This document shows, one piece after another, positions 10,274 through 18,801 of a stretch of DNA of 64,000 nucleotides. Origin of the DNA: Bacteroides reticulotermitis JCM 10512 (GTDB taxonomy: Bacteria; Bacteroidota; Bacteroidia; Bacteroidales; Bacteroidaceae); NCBI RefSeq assembly GCF_000517545.1, contig NZ_BAIV01000014.1, positions 1-64,000 on the forward strand. Direction: 5' to 3'. Within the stretch, counting starts at the first letter, position 1. Every line of letters starts with the position of its first letter. The translations under genes and the position numbers were made by a program. Under the pieces are notes generated by a model. It was given only the letters and a program-made list of their open reading frames with translations. It had not been told where the DNA came from and made no database searches.

Positions 10274-10858
10274 ATGAAAAGAGTTTTATTTATTTTGTTA
10301 TGCATTTGTCTGCCCTTTGTGGCAGGCAAATCTTTTGCCCAGCGTTACCTGCCGGGGCAGAAAGGTATCCAGCTTACGTTAGGCGGTGTAGACGACTTCG
10401 GTTCAAATGTGAAGCATCTGCATGGTAATTTCCAGGTCGGACTGGCTCTGAGTCGGTATAACCGGAACCATTCCCGCTGGCTGTTCGGGGCGGATTATGT
10501 GAAAAAGCACTATTCCTATAAGGATGTTGCGATCCCCAAAGCGCAGTTTACCGGGGAGGTAGGTTATTTCGTGCCGTTCATCTCGGACCGTGGTAAGAAC
10601 GTGTTCTTCTCTGCCGGTCTTTCCGCTCTGGCGGGTTATGAGACGACCAACTGGAACTGCAAGCTGCTCTATGACGGGGCGACTTTAAAGAATGACGGAT
10701 GCTTCATTTATGGTTTTGCCCCGGCTTTCGAGATGGAGGCGTTCCTTTCCGACAGGCTGGTTTTTCTTTTCAATGTCCGCCAGAGGATATTCTTCGGATC
10801 ATCCGTGGGGAATTTCCACACGGTGGCAGCTGTCGGTGTCAAGTACATTTTCAATTAG
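10274..10858 (+). CDS. traO: TraO conjugation protein
   Basis: This 194-residue protein has a signal peptide (about 1-22, ending KSFAQ) and alternating aromatic/polar strands ending in a C-terminal aromatic-rich strand (VGVKYIFN), as in small outer-membrane beta barrels. It is typical of TraO, which follows traN in CTnDOT-like operons. The last residues and stop (TAG) are 10 bases before the next gene. It is intact. Confidence 0.85.
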   Translation: MKRVLFILLCICLPFVAGKSFAQRYLPGQKGIQLTLGGVDDFGSNVKHLHGNFQVGLALSRYNRNHSRWLFGADYVKKHYSYKDVAIPKAQFTGEVGYFVPFISDRGKNVFFSAGLSALAGYETTNWNCKLLYDGATLKNDGCFIYGFAPAFEMEAFLSDRLVFLFNVRQRIFFGSSVGNFHTVAAVGVKYIFN

Positions 10859-10868
10859 CAGCAACAGT

Positions 10869-11357
10869 ATGGAACAAGGCAATTGGAACGTGGATGAGAT
10901 GCTTCATTGGCTGGATATGAAAATAAACCGGGAAGACCGGAACATACGTGAACAAAGCAAGAAGATGAATGAGAATTTCCTACACTTTTTCGAATGGAAT
11001 GCGGAGAGCCTGTATAAGTCTCATTTTATGTCCGGGTGTTATAAGATACTCCGGCAGGCGGTGGACGGGGCAAAGGGCATGGATACGGTTTGGAATATTG
11101 TTGAGGACAACATTGCTTACTGTGAGAACAAACTGTTGAACGGTCAGGTGGATTGTAACAGTTCCAGCCGGACAACGAATGTTGCCCATTTCCTGAAGTT
11201 GGAGTGTATGCAGCAGTTAGTTAGGGATTACCGGGAATTCGCGAATATCCTTGCGCAAACGCCTCCCGAAGAGAATTTGCAACAGACGGCTAATAAAACA
11301 GAAAAGAAGAGAGAAGAGCCGCCTGAAAGAAAGATAAAAACGGGCATCAGGCGTTAG
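10869..11357 (+). CDS. ICE protein of unknown function, paralog of the gene at 11885
   Basis: This 162-residue soluble protein has no signal peptide. It is predicted helical with a lysine-rich C-terminal tail ending KIKTGIRR. It shares with the protein at 11885-12370 the motifs NFLHFFEW, ADDLYK-type LYKSHF, a LLNG turn, an NVAH-LKLECMQQL helix and the same basic tail. I do not recognise a described family. It lies inside the tra operon between traO and traQ, so a cytoplasmic role in transfer or its regulation is the only inference offered. The start ATG 10869 follows traO closely. Confidence 0.75.
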   Translation: MEQGNWNVDEMLHWLDMKINREDRNIREQSKKMNENFLHFFEWNAESLYKSHFMSGCYKILRQAVDGAKGMDTVWNIVEDNIAYCENKLLNGQVDCNSSSRTTNVAHFLKLECMQQLVRDYREFANILAQTPPEENLQQTANKTEKKREEPPERKIKTGIRR

Positions 11358-11408
11358 CCGACAACGGACTCAATCAAGTAAATTATTCATTTAGTAATAC
11401 GTAAAATC

Positions 11409-11873
11409 ATGAAGATGAAATTAATAATAAGTGGTATCATGCTCACATTGCTTTGCCTGCTGGGTGGCTGTGATGATAAATTGGAAGTACAGCAGGCTTA
11501 TGATTTCTCGCTAACGTCCTGGTATCTCCAGAAGACCATTTCCCCGGATGAGACCGTGGAGATTCGTCTGACACTCAATCGTAGCGGAAACTATGAGGAA
11601 GCCGGCTATCAAATCGGTTATATACAGATGGAGGGTAGCGGCGAGGTGTACGACAAGAAGAAGGTCTATCTGGTGAACCGGGAGATGCAACCGTTGGATT
11701 CGATAGCGGAGTTGGATGACAGCGATCCCTGCCGCCAGGTATTCACGCTCTTCTATCATAACCGAAGCAGCAAGAATGCGGAAATTAAATTCGTGATAGC
11801 GGATAATTTCCATCAGGAAAGAGAACTGGATATATCCTTTCAGAGCGAAACTGAAACGGACATGGAACTATAA
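11409..11873 (+). CDS. traQ: TraQ conjugation lipoprotein (DUF3872)
   Basis: This 154-residue protein has a lipoprotein signal ending LLGGC (Cys at about 21). The mature part carries QQAYDFSLTSW near its N-terminus and a beta-sandwich-like sequence. These features match TraQ/DUF3872, found at the end of CTnDOT tra operons. It should be anchored in the periplasm or outer membrane. It is flanked on both sides by the two paralogous proteins described at 10869 and 11885. The gene is intact and ends in TAA. Confidence 0.85.
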   Translation: MKMKLIISGIMLTLLCLLGGCDDKLEVQQAYDFSLTSWYLQKTISPDETVEIRLTLNRSGNYEEAGYQIGYIQMEGSGEVYDKKKVYLVNREMQPLDSIAELDDSDPCRQVFTLFYHNRSSKNAEIKFVIADNFHQERELDISFQSETETDMEL

Positions 11874-11884
11874 ATCGGACAACA

Positions 11885-12370
11885 ATGGATAAAAGTGATT
11901 TAAGGATCGAACAATTGCAGCAATATCTTGACAAGAAGAAAGGGGTTGTGGAAAGCGATATAAAAGAGTATAACCAGCAACTGGGAAAAAACTATCTTCA
12001 TTTCTTTGACTGGCATGCCGATGACTTGTATAAGGCCTGTTATATGGATAAGAATTATAAGGCCATTCAGGAGGCGATTGATACCGCTGAAACGCCGAAG
12101 GACATTGAAGGCTATTTGAAGCGTTGTACCCTGTATATAGAAGAAGATCTCCTGAACGGTCCGCTTGTCAAGAAAAGTACCAACCCGATGTCGAATATGG
12201 CCCATTCCCTGGAGATGGAATGCAAACAGGAGTTACTGAAGGACCTCCGGTATTTAAACAGGCTTCTTCAGAGTGAGACTGTAAGTGAAAGAATAAGGCC
12301 GCAAGAAGCACCCCGACAAGAAATTGTGCCTGTGAAAGAAAAGAAGAAAACGGGACCACGGTTGAGATAG
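11885..12370 (+). CDS. ICE protein of unknown function, second paralog
   Basis: This 161-residue helical protein resembles the one at 10869-11357 throughout: NYLHFFDWHADDLYK near 38-52, a LLNG turn, NMAHSLEMECKQELL near 105-120, and a basic tail ending KTGPRLR. It starts 11 bases after traQ and is the last gene before the operon terminator. Conservation of both copies with intact frames suggests each is used. No enzyme motif or membrane segment is visible. Function is unknown to me. Confidence 0.75.
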   Translation: MDKSDLRIEQLQQYLDKKKGVVESDIKEYNQQLGKNYLHFFDWHADDLYKACYMDKNYKAIQEAIDTAETPKDIEGYLKRCTLYIEEDLLNGPLVKKSTNPMSNMAHSLEMECKQELLKDLRYLNRLLQSETVSERIRPQEAPRQEIVPVKEKKKTGPRLR

Positions 12371-12388
12371 TATCAATTGAAAGCAATA

Positions 12389-12425
12389 AAAAAGCTACTG
12401 AATTTTTGTTTCAGTAGCTTTTTTA
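12389..12425 (+). terminator. Intrinsic terminator of the tra operon
   Basis: A perfect inverted repeat (AAGCTACTGA ... TCAGTAGCTT) with an 8-9 base T-rich loop is preceded by an A run and followed by TTTTTTATTT. It sits between the rightward tra genes and the leftward antirepressor gene and could terminate both. Confidence 0.85.
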
Positions 12426-12448
12426 TTTATCCCGGTCTTATATTCCGG

Positions 12449-13221
12449 CTATACCAGATAAGCCTCAAAAAGATAATGTATGAATAACCGGCCCTTTTCC
12501 GTCCAGACCGTCAACATGGCCGTGCCTGTTTCTCCTGTGCGGCTTTCCCATACATGGGTCCGGGTTGCTGTATAGCCTTGATTCTGGTAAGGAGCTTTGA
12601 GCAGCCACTGACCGGATTGACGGAACTGGATGCCTGCCCATCGGAGCCGCTTGTTCAACATTCCGGCAGTCATTCCCAATTCTTTCGCTATCTGTGTGGT
12701 CGTGTAGGTGCTTTGGGATTGCAGGACTTTGTCGTAATACTGAACTTTTGGGGCCTGTAGCTTGAGTTTCAGGATAGCATAGTTGTTCTCCTTCTCCAAT
12801 GCTGAAATACGGCTGTCTCGCTCTTTTATACGGTTCTGTGCGAGCAATATGGCACGCGCAAGCAGTTCATTATCCGTTTCGCCATTCTTCTTAAGAAGAT
12901 AGCCACCGTTCTTTAGTGTTTCGGGAACCAGTTCATCAAATATCCAGCTTTCGAATTTCTCAGCGGAAGGCAGCTTGCTACCGGCAATCAGCGGTATACG
13001 TTTCCTTCGCTGATGTACTTGATTTTCTGGACGGCACTGCGTGTAGGGGTGTCGTAAACCACGACACCCATTGGTTTACAATGTCTTACGACGGCATCTC
13101 TCGGATTGGAGTAGCCAAGTGCGGCGGCAACATCCGAGGCGCAGAACCATATTTTCCCGTCAATTTCCAGTGTCCGGATGCGTCCGAACTCGGGATGTTC
13201 AAATATCGATACTTTATTCAT
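12449..13221 (-). pseudogene. Phage-type antirepressor (Bro-N plus KilAC), single-base frameshift
   Basis: The first frame (from ATG 13221) encodes a Bro-N domain: VSIFEHPEFGRIR, then WFCASDVAAALGY and a DAVVRHCK block. It ends prematurely at TGA 12988-12990 after EGNVYR. The -1 frame continues immediately with LIAGSKLPSAEKFESWIFDEL and runs into a C-terminal KilAC-type DNA-binding domain ending at TAG 12449. One lost C (CGCCTG read as CGCTG) explains the break; repaired length is about 257 residues. Such proteins act as transcriptional regulators in phages and ICEs. The start overlaps the end of the methyltransferase gene by 8 bases. Confidence 0.85.
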
Positions 13222-14431
13222 GACTGTTTAATTTATAGGTTTCTTCTATTGCTTTAAATATCTCGTAGACTACCTGGGGGACGATAGCGTTCCCGTATCC
13301 TTTAATGGATGCCTGTCTTCACCGAGAAAAGGAGATACCGTCCAATCGGGTGGAAAGCCCATCATCTCGGCTACAAACAGGGGATTGAGTTGGAAACTCT
13401 TTCCAGTCCGGGCGAAGAAATCCGGAAGGCTGTTCTTCTGTGGTATCTTTCCCCGTTTCTTCAGGTTCTCCAGTGAAGGTGCGCCTTTCCAATCCCGCGC
13501 TGTCGGTGTCGGCATCACTTGTCCTTCTGCCAGCCATTGTAGGATCGATTCTTCCAGATTGTTCCCGTCCGTGTTTTCCAGCTCAGTATTGTCCGGTATC
13601 GGTTCCGGTAGTATCCCGTAAAAGTCCAGAAAATCCGTCAGGCCGTTGGGATTCTTCTCTCCGGCTATCTGGGCATGGGGTGAGGATAAATTCATCGATT
13701 TCCATTTCCTGACTCTTTCGGCATGGTGTATCTCTGTTGCCACTGGCGTTGGCAGAAGCATTCCATGGATTATCTCCGGTAGTCCCTGCTGCCTGCTGCC
13801 CGGCCCCCTGCGCTTGTAGTCCTGTGCCGTCACGGTGGGCAATAAACCAAACTCTATCCCGTCTGTGAGGTGCACCGACGGAACAAGCCGGTATAAGTAC
13901 CGGCTGGACGGAATATCCTTCGCGTTCAAGATCACGGCAAATGGTTTCAACAACATATTGCTGTCGTCTTTTAAATACAGGCTCACTCTCTCCGAATAGA
14001 GTGGATTGACTTCCCACTTCAGTCTCCTGACCGGGCTGTACCATCGTGAGGATGCCAGCAACGTTCTCACCAATGACCCAATCGGGCCTGATCTCATGTA
14101 TGGCCCTGAGCATGTGAGGCCAGAGATAGCGGTTATCATCCGCTCCCTTTCTTTGGCCTGCGACGGAGAATGGTTGACAAGGAAAACCTCCTGTAAGGAC
14201 ATTGATTTTTCCTCTCCATTCCCTGAAATCTGTCGTTGTGACATCTGTATAACTTTTCGCATCTTTAAACCAGTAATTTAGAATGGTATTACAAAAATCG
14301 TCTATCTCGCAATGGAAGGCATTCTGCCATCCCATTCATTCGGCAGCCAGGTCTGGGGCGCCGAATCCACTAAACAGGGAAGCGTGTACCAGACGCTTCC
14401 GCTGTTTCTTGTCTTGCTCTTCTTCTTTCAT
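13214..14431 (-). pseudogene. dcm: C5 cytosine DNA methyltransferase with three in-frame TGA codons
   Basis: The continuous frame from ATG 14431 to TAA 13214-13216 spans 405 codons. Motif I is FSGFGAPDL, the catalytic loop GFPCQPFS has its Cys at about 85, ENV is near 122-124, GAPHRRDRVWFI follows, and GYGNAIVPQVV (motif X) is near the C-terminus. TGA occurs at codon 32 (14336-14338; LAAE-W-MGW expected), codon 283 (13583-13585) and codon 371 (13319-13321; W-RQASIKGYGNA expected). No TAA or TAG interrupts. The enzyme would modify cytosines of the element or host. It forms an operon with the flanking HTH and antirepressor genes. Confidence 0.85.
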
Positions 14432-14434
14432 TGT

Positions 14435-14782
14435 TTATTCATTATTTAGAGGTTCGAGGTTCATTACTTTTTTGTCGATCTTACGATAGATGCTCCCCAT
14501 CTCCAGCATATTTTCCAATCGGAGCAGGTCCGTGATTTCATAGACGGTCATCCCTTTCTGTGTCGTGAAGCGGATATATCCTTTCTGTCGCTGTATCTCC
14601 ACTTCTTCGGGAGTCATGTGCAGGACTTCACAGATTTCCTGCAAGGTCAGGGTAAGGCTTACTTCCTTAACTGTGTAGATGTAAGTCAGGATGTTCAGCA
14701 TCTGGAGGCATTTGCGGTGTGATTTGACGAGTGCTGCGAATTTGTTTCGTTCTATGACGATTACTTTACTTTGATTTTCCAT
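14435..14782 (-). CDS. Small HTH-like regulatory protein of the ICE
   Basis: This 115-residue soluble protein has a central LTLQEICEVLHMTPEEVEIQR segment that reads as a helix-turn-helix, and a region near the C-terminus (YEITDLLRLENM) common in small Bacteroides ICE proteins. It lies between another HTH protein and the methyltransferase, 4 bases from the latter, so these genes should be co-transcribed. The frame is intact and ends in TAA. A role in element regulation or excision is inference. Confidence 0.65.
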   Translation of the reverse strand: MENQSKVIVIERNKFAALVKSHRKCLQMLNILTYIYTVKEVSLTLTLQEICEVLHMTPEEVEIQRQKGYIRFTTQKGMTVYEITDLLRLENMLEMGSIYRKIDKKVMNLEPLNNE

Positions 14783-14794
14783 GTGAATTTTTAT

Positions 14795-15115
14795 TTATGA
14801 GTTAATAGAATCGGATATGAAATCTTCGTTTAGACATTCTTCTCTCAGGAATTTATATACGTCAGAAGCCCAGAAGTAAATCTTGCCGCTGAGTTTGAAA
14901 AATGGGAGTTTCCCGGAATTACGCCAGCGGATCAGTGTCCGGTCGCATACTTTCAGCATCAGGCGCATATCCCGGCTGTCCAGCATTTGCTTACCGTTGA
15001 AACTGGTTACTGCTTCCAGAGCCGTTTCCAGCTTGGCAATCAGTTTTCGTTGTTCCTCAAAGTTGTCCTTTATCATTGCTTTGAGTATCTCAATATCATT
15101 TCTGTTCTCTTCCAT
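14795..15115 (-). CDS. HTH domain protein, excisionase-like
   Basis: The 106 residues comprise an N-terminal coiled region (about 1-40) and a winged-helix type DNA-binding segment, DMRLMLKVCDRTLIRWRNSGKLPFFKLSGKIYFWASDV split over about 50-90. This is the HTH_17/MerR-like arrangement seen in Bacteroides ICE excision and regulatory proteins. It is the promoter-proximal gene of the leftward block, 12 bases upstream of the next. It ends in TAA. Confidence 0.75.
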   Translation of the reverse strand: MEENRNDIEILKAMIKDNFEEQRKLIAKLETALEAVTSFNGKQMLDSRDMRLMLKVCDRTLIRWRNSGKLPFFKLSGKIYFWASDVYKFLREECLNEDFISDSINS

Positions 15116-15537
15116 ACAATATTCCTTTGTTCTAATGGGTTATTTTTCTTTCTTCGGTTGCAAAGTTTTCAAAATTAGGCATGAAAAATAGGGCTGACGG
15201 TAACCGCCAGCCCCACATTTTCCTTGTAACTCACTTGGTATCAATGTGAATTTTCAGAATATTTTTTCTTCATCAGGATAGAAAGGGGAATACACGCAAT
15301 TCTCCTTCTTAAAAAAGAGACTGATAGAATGACAGAGGATATCGGATAAAAAAGGGCTGACAATTAATTGTCAACCCTTCTATAAATATGCTATGATTAA
15401 CTTGGAAGCATCAAAAACATTGCTTACCTTTGTGTTACAGAGATATTTGAAATTATGCAGAGCAATGCAATGTGTAGCTGAACTTCCACTACTATATCGT
15501 TACCTGCATCTTTATAAAAACACTTTTAATCGCTGAT
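15116..15537. other. Terminal non-coding part of the ICE with two hairpins
   Basis: This stretch has no convincing gene. Two inverted repeats are clear: GGGCTGACGG/CCGCCAGCCC around 15191-15211 and GGGCTGACAATTAATTGTCAACCC at about 15353-15376, the latter followed by TTCTATAAAT. TTG at 15402-15404 and TACCTTTG at 15425-15432, about 20 bases apart, form a Bacteroidetes-style promoter pointing rightward out of the element. The right attachment site should lie near the end of this stretch but cannot be identified without the left end. Confidence 0.5.
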
Positions 15538-17175
15538 TTATAAAAGATTAAAACGAACTACACTCTTTTGTTGTTTGTAATAAAGTGCTTCATCGGTTCC
15601 GGAAATCATTTGAACCTTGGATGTATTGAGCATATAGTCCGGATTTATTTCCGCAGTCAGGTTCATGTTACGGGTAGCAAGCCATGACACAGCCAATAAG
15701 GCATCCAAACGATTGATAGGGCGTTTGAAATAATCATAAGCATTGAGGTCTTCTATTTCTTCCTCGAAAGAGGTATCATACTTATGTGTTTCCCTATCGT
15801 TACTTGCCATCAACCAAGAGCCCTTTCCGGTAAGCGTTAATTTAGGAGTTAACTTATCCGTGTAAATCAACGAAAAATAATGGCTGTATTCATGCTCACG
15901 GGTATCTTTTAGTGTAGATGCAGCGTTCTCTGTATCGGTATTTTCCCGAAGTTGGTCCTGCCTGGTATTCGTTGGCGAAGTTTTAAAGACATAAGACGCA
16001 TTAAGTTCCTTCTTATCTGGCTTTATATCCAGATGATAAGCCAATGCTCCCTCCCATATACAGTTTTTTACACTTGAAGACGTGCGGTTATTTATCGAAG
16101 AACCAGGCTGCTCATTCGATTGAAACTCCGTTTTAGCATATCTATCGGTATAATTGTCCCTCTTCCTAACCGAAAAGCTACCACTGAGAAAGTCTCTAGC
16201 CGACAGGTCACGACTAATATTTATATTACCACTATATGCATCCGTTTTATTCTCGACCCGCTCATTATCCAGCAACGAATAATTCGTTCCCTGCGTGGAA
16301 GAGATATTTTCCGTATGCAAAGGCTTATCCCATGAATATCCGATAGAGCTTGCTATTCGGGTTTTGTCTGAGCTTGCCGTCACTCGCTGTGAAAGATTCA
16401 GGTTTCTGTCCAGACGAAAGGAAGCGAGTGATTCGCCAACCGCTCCAAACAAACGCTGAGTTTTATCCGGGGTCACCGTTATCACATAGTCATATTCCTT
16501 ATACTTTTCAGGTTTATCAAGCAGAATCTTAACATTGGTAAACCCCATTGCAGGCAACTTTCGCAATACCTCGTTCAGTGAACTTCCACCGGAAAAGAGT
16601 GCATCCTTACGTCCGTTGCGAAGTACTATCACACTCTTCAGTGGATCATTTTCAGCTACGATCCGGTCGTCAATAACCGATAAAAAAGGTACTCGTCCCA
16701 ATATATCCAACATGCTCGATGTAGCACGTGTTGAATCAGCGGTAATATTATAAATCACTTCCCGGGCGTTCTTCTCTACTAACGGCCGGATGGTGACTTC
16801 ATCAAGCTGAATTTGATCTATTTTAAGCGTAATCTGCCCCAACTTGATCGGTTCGGAGTCAAGTTCGATGTTTCGTATTTGTTCTTTATACCCTACACAA
16901 GTTATCTTAAGCTTGTATTTGCCTTTCGGTAAGGGAATTTCGAACTTTCCATACGTATCGCAAGCGGCTGTCCGAAAAACTTTTCCCGGTTGACTCGTCG
17001 TTAATACGATTACAGAAGCAAAAGAAATAGGAAGATTTTCGGTGTCCTTGATCACTCCACTGGCGGAGAGAAGGTCTTGCTTTACAGTTTGTGCATTCAA
17101 CTTCCACACCGATAGTTCGGAAAAACAGATAGGAAGGAGTATAAAACAGAAGTAAAACGCTTTTTTCTTATTCAT
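15538..17175 (-). pseudogene. TonB-receptor-like outer membrane protein, truncated at the ICE boundary
   Basis: The frame gives 545 residues: signal peptide, a carboxypeptidase-regulatory-like domain (about 35-115), a plug-like region with VEKNAREVIYNI and GFTNVKILLDKPEKY, then the beginning of a beta barrel. Relatives of this outer-membrane beta-barrel family are usually 750-900 residues and end in an aromatic strand. Here the barrel stops abruptly at VVRFNLL-TAA, adjacent to mobile-element DNA. The missing C-terminal half may lie beyond the left end of the ICE. Its start overlaps the small ORF at 17168-17359. Confidence 0.75.
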
Positions 17176-17359
17176 CTCTATTCAATTTTTCAATTAAGTC
17201 TTCATAAATGTATTTATTTACACCACCTGTATGATGCAAAGCTTGAAACATTAGTTTGCGCTCATTACTTTTAACGAGATCAAAATAGACGGAAAGTTTA
17301 TGTATAAAGGCAGTTAAGCCCTCCCCAAGGTGCATAGTAGCAAAGAAATCACAGGGCAC
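17168..17359 (-). CDS. Possible small protein upstream of the truncated receptor
   Basis: The frame begins at GTG 17359 and gives 63 residues, with a HHTGGVNKYIYEDLIEKLN C-terminal segment. Its stop overlaps the ATG of the receptor gene (GATGAATAA), which suggests translational coupling. I do not recognise the family. It may be a short coupling peptide or the tail of a larger lost gene; the sequence looks like real protein rather than a shadow. Confidence 0.4.
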   Translation of the reverse strand: MPCDFFATMHLGEGLTAFIHKLSVYFDLVKSNERKLMFQALHHTGGVNKYIYEDLIEKLNRDE

Positions 17360-18252
17360 TTTTCCCTTTTCTATAACAATCTATTTTGTCGTTTCCTATT
17401 TTTACAAATATAAGTATAACTATTGAAATAAAGATATTTAATTATTATTTACCAGCCATGTTATGAAACATACATATATGTTTACGCTTATAATATGTAT
17501 TTATATAAGTCATACGCACTTTCGAAAGAGCTTGGGAGTTATGATCGGACCTTTTATTTTCAAAACGCTTCGATAAGTTTACTTTCTACAAAAAACCTCT
17601 TGATTACTTAGATTGAAGTGAGGAAAAGCTTTATTTACATAAAATCTTAATCTATTATTATGAAAACGAGAACGTTCCTCATCTTGTCGGATTTATGACT
17701 TTTCCGGTTGCCACGTCAAATTTGCGAAGCCGGATCGCGTGATCCGGCTCGAGTACACTCCGATATTAGGTCCATCATTTTATAAATCTATTCGTGGAGG
17801 TACTCTCCACCATTGGGGGTAAATAGATAACTTCAGGATCCAGGTTTTCAGAGGAACGATCCCAAATAAGCGTTAAGGGCATAGGTTCTTTTACTAATAA
17901 GTGTTATAAAAACACTTATTAAAGGGTAATTACTTGCAGATTTCGCAGAAGTCCGTATCTTTGCACTGTGTTTTTCATAGTATTAGATTTAAGGTTAACA
18001 AAGGTTGGAGCAAGGCGTTGCTCCTTTTTTTTGCCCTATACGCTCGTAACGGCTAGATGAAGTAACACCACTCACACGCATCAGTTGCTGATCACTCTGC
18101 TGATTTTGAATACAAATAACTATTTTCTCAACGCATCTTTATTATATAATTCTAGGTTCTTAAAATTATCTAAAGATTCTCCACATTGTTGAGCGTCCAG
18201 AGAACTATATCTATATTTGAGAATACAAACAACTTTAATCTAGCGAGTATCT
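17360..18252. other. Long intergenic region with inverted repeats and a small RNA candidate
   Basis: No protein-coding frame is convincing here. There is a 9-bp-stem palindrome AGCCGGATC/GATCCGGCT at 17728-17749 and an 11-bp-arm inverted repeat TAATAAGTGTT/AACACTTATTA at 17895-17921. The small RNA unit follows at 17958-18035. Sequence between 17400 and 17700 is AT-rich with nothing further that I can support. Confidence 0.5.
17932..18035 (+). ncRNA. Probable small RNA with own promoter and terminator
   Basis: TTG at about 17934 and TATCTTTG at 17957-17964 form a Bacteroidetes promoter with about 20-base spacing. About 45 bases of AT-rich transcript follow, and then a GC-rich hairpin GGAGCAA/TTGCTCC running into eight T residues near 18033. 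No ORF of useful size lies between. The TTTCATAGTATTAGATTTAAG stretch is one I associate with recurrent short Bacteroidales transcripts, but I cannot name an Rfam family with confidence. Confidence 0.6.
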
Positions 18253-18666
18253 ATGAAAACAATCAAGGTAATAGCATTATTATTCGTTTTTTCTTGTTTA
18301 TGTTTCTCGTGCAATCAAAAACAGGATCAGCTTGTGAATCTATTCTATCAGAAGGATGATGGTGTTTTATTCCTCGCAAATACAGAATCTGCTACTTATA
18401 TTCAGAAATTGGAACTCAATTTGGAAAAAGACACGCTACTACTCACTACTTATAAAAAGGACGTTTCCGGATCGACTAAATTTAAAGCTAGTTTATTTTC
18501 TAAATGGAGAGTAAAATTAGATTCAACTTTCCATATTAAGTATCTAAAGTATGGAGACAAAGCGGTTGAATTATCTGAATTGAAATCCCCCTCTAAGGAT
18601 TTAATCCAACGTTTCTATCCCTCTATTGAGATACAACCTGAAAAGTTTCCATATGTTGTCGAGTAA
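18253..18666 (+). CDS. Small lipoprotein of unknown function
   Basis: This 137-residue protein has a lipoprotein signal (residues 1-20, FSCLCFSC, lipidated Cys at about 20) and a mature domain rich in beta-strand-like segments. It probably faces the periplasm. The gene stands alone upstream of the glycosidase-like gene, 110-135 bases away. I recognise no family. Confidence 0.65.
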   Translation: MKTIKVIALLFVFSCLCFSCNQKQDQLVNLFYQKDDGVLFLANTESATYIQKLELNLEKDTLLLTTYKKDVSGSTKFKASLFSKWRVKLDSTFHIKYLKYGDKAVELSELKSPSKDLIQRFYPSIEIQPEKFPYVVE

Positions 18667-18801
18667 CTCCCTCCTATTAAAGCTTTAAAGAAGACGCGTT
18701 GTATTCATACAGCAGCTCAAATGTACTCCACACACACATAGCTAACTCCAAATCTCTCTACATTTGTCACATCCAATATGGATACATTAAACTATTTAAT
18801 T

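Larger units (their letters stand above)
1..15537. mobile_element. CTnDOT-type integrative conjugative element, right-hand part
   Basis: The tra genes occur in the order of the Bacteroides CTnDOT family (E, F, G, I, J, K, L, M, N, O, Q) with matching sizes, followed by a convergent leftward block of HTH, methyltransferase and antirepressor genes. The left end, integrase and mobilisation genes lie outside the window. I place the right border near 15537 because the TonB-receptor-like gene beyond it loses its C-terminal half exactly there; no terminal repeat was proven. The element carries nonsense codons in four genes and frameshifts in two, so it is probably not transfer-proficient as written. 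Confidence 0.85.

Noticed and set aside
13270..14262. A 330-codon open frame on the minus strand over the methyltransferase
   Set aside because: The methyltransferase motifs, including the C-terminal GYGNAIVPQVV, all lie in the other minus frame, which is continuous apart from TGA codons. The long open frame is a shadow.
17728..17749. AGCCGGATC palindrome as an operator
   Set aside because: No adjacent promoter or regulator supports a function; it is noted only as an inverted repeat.
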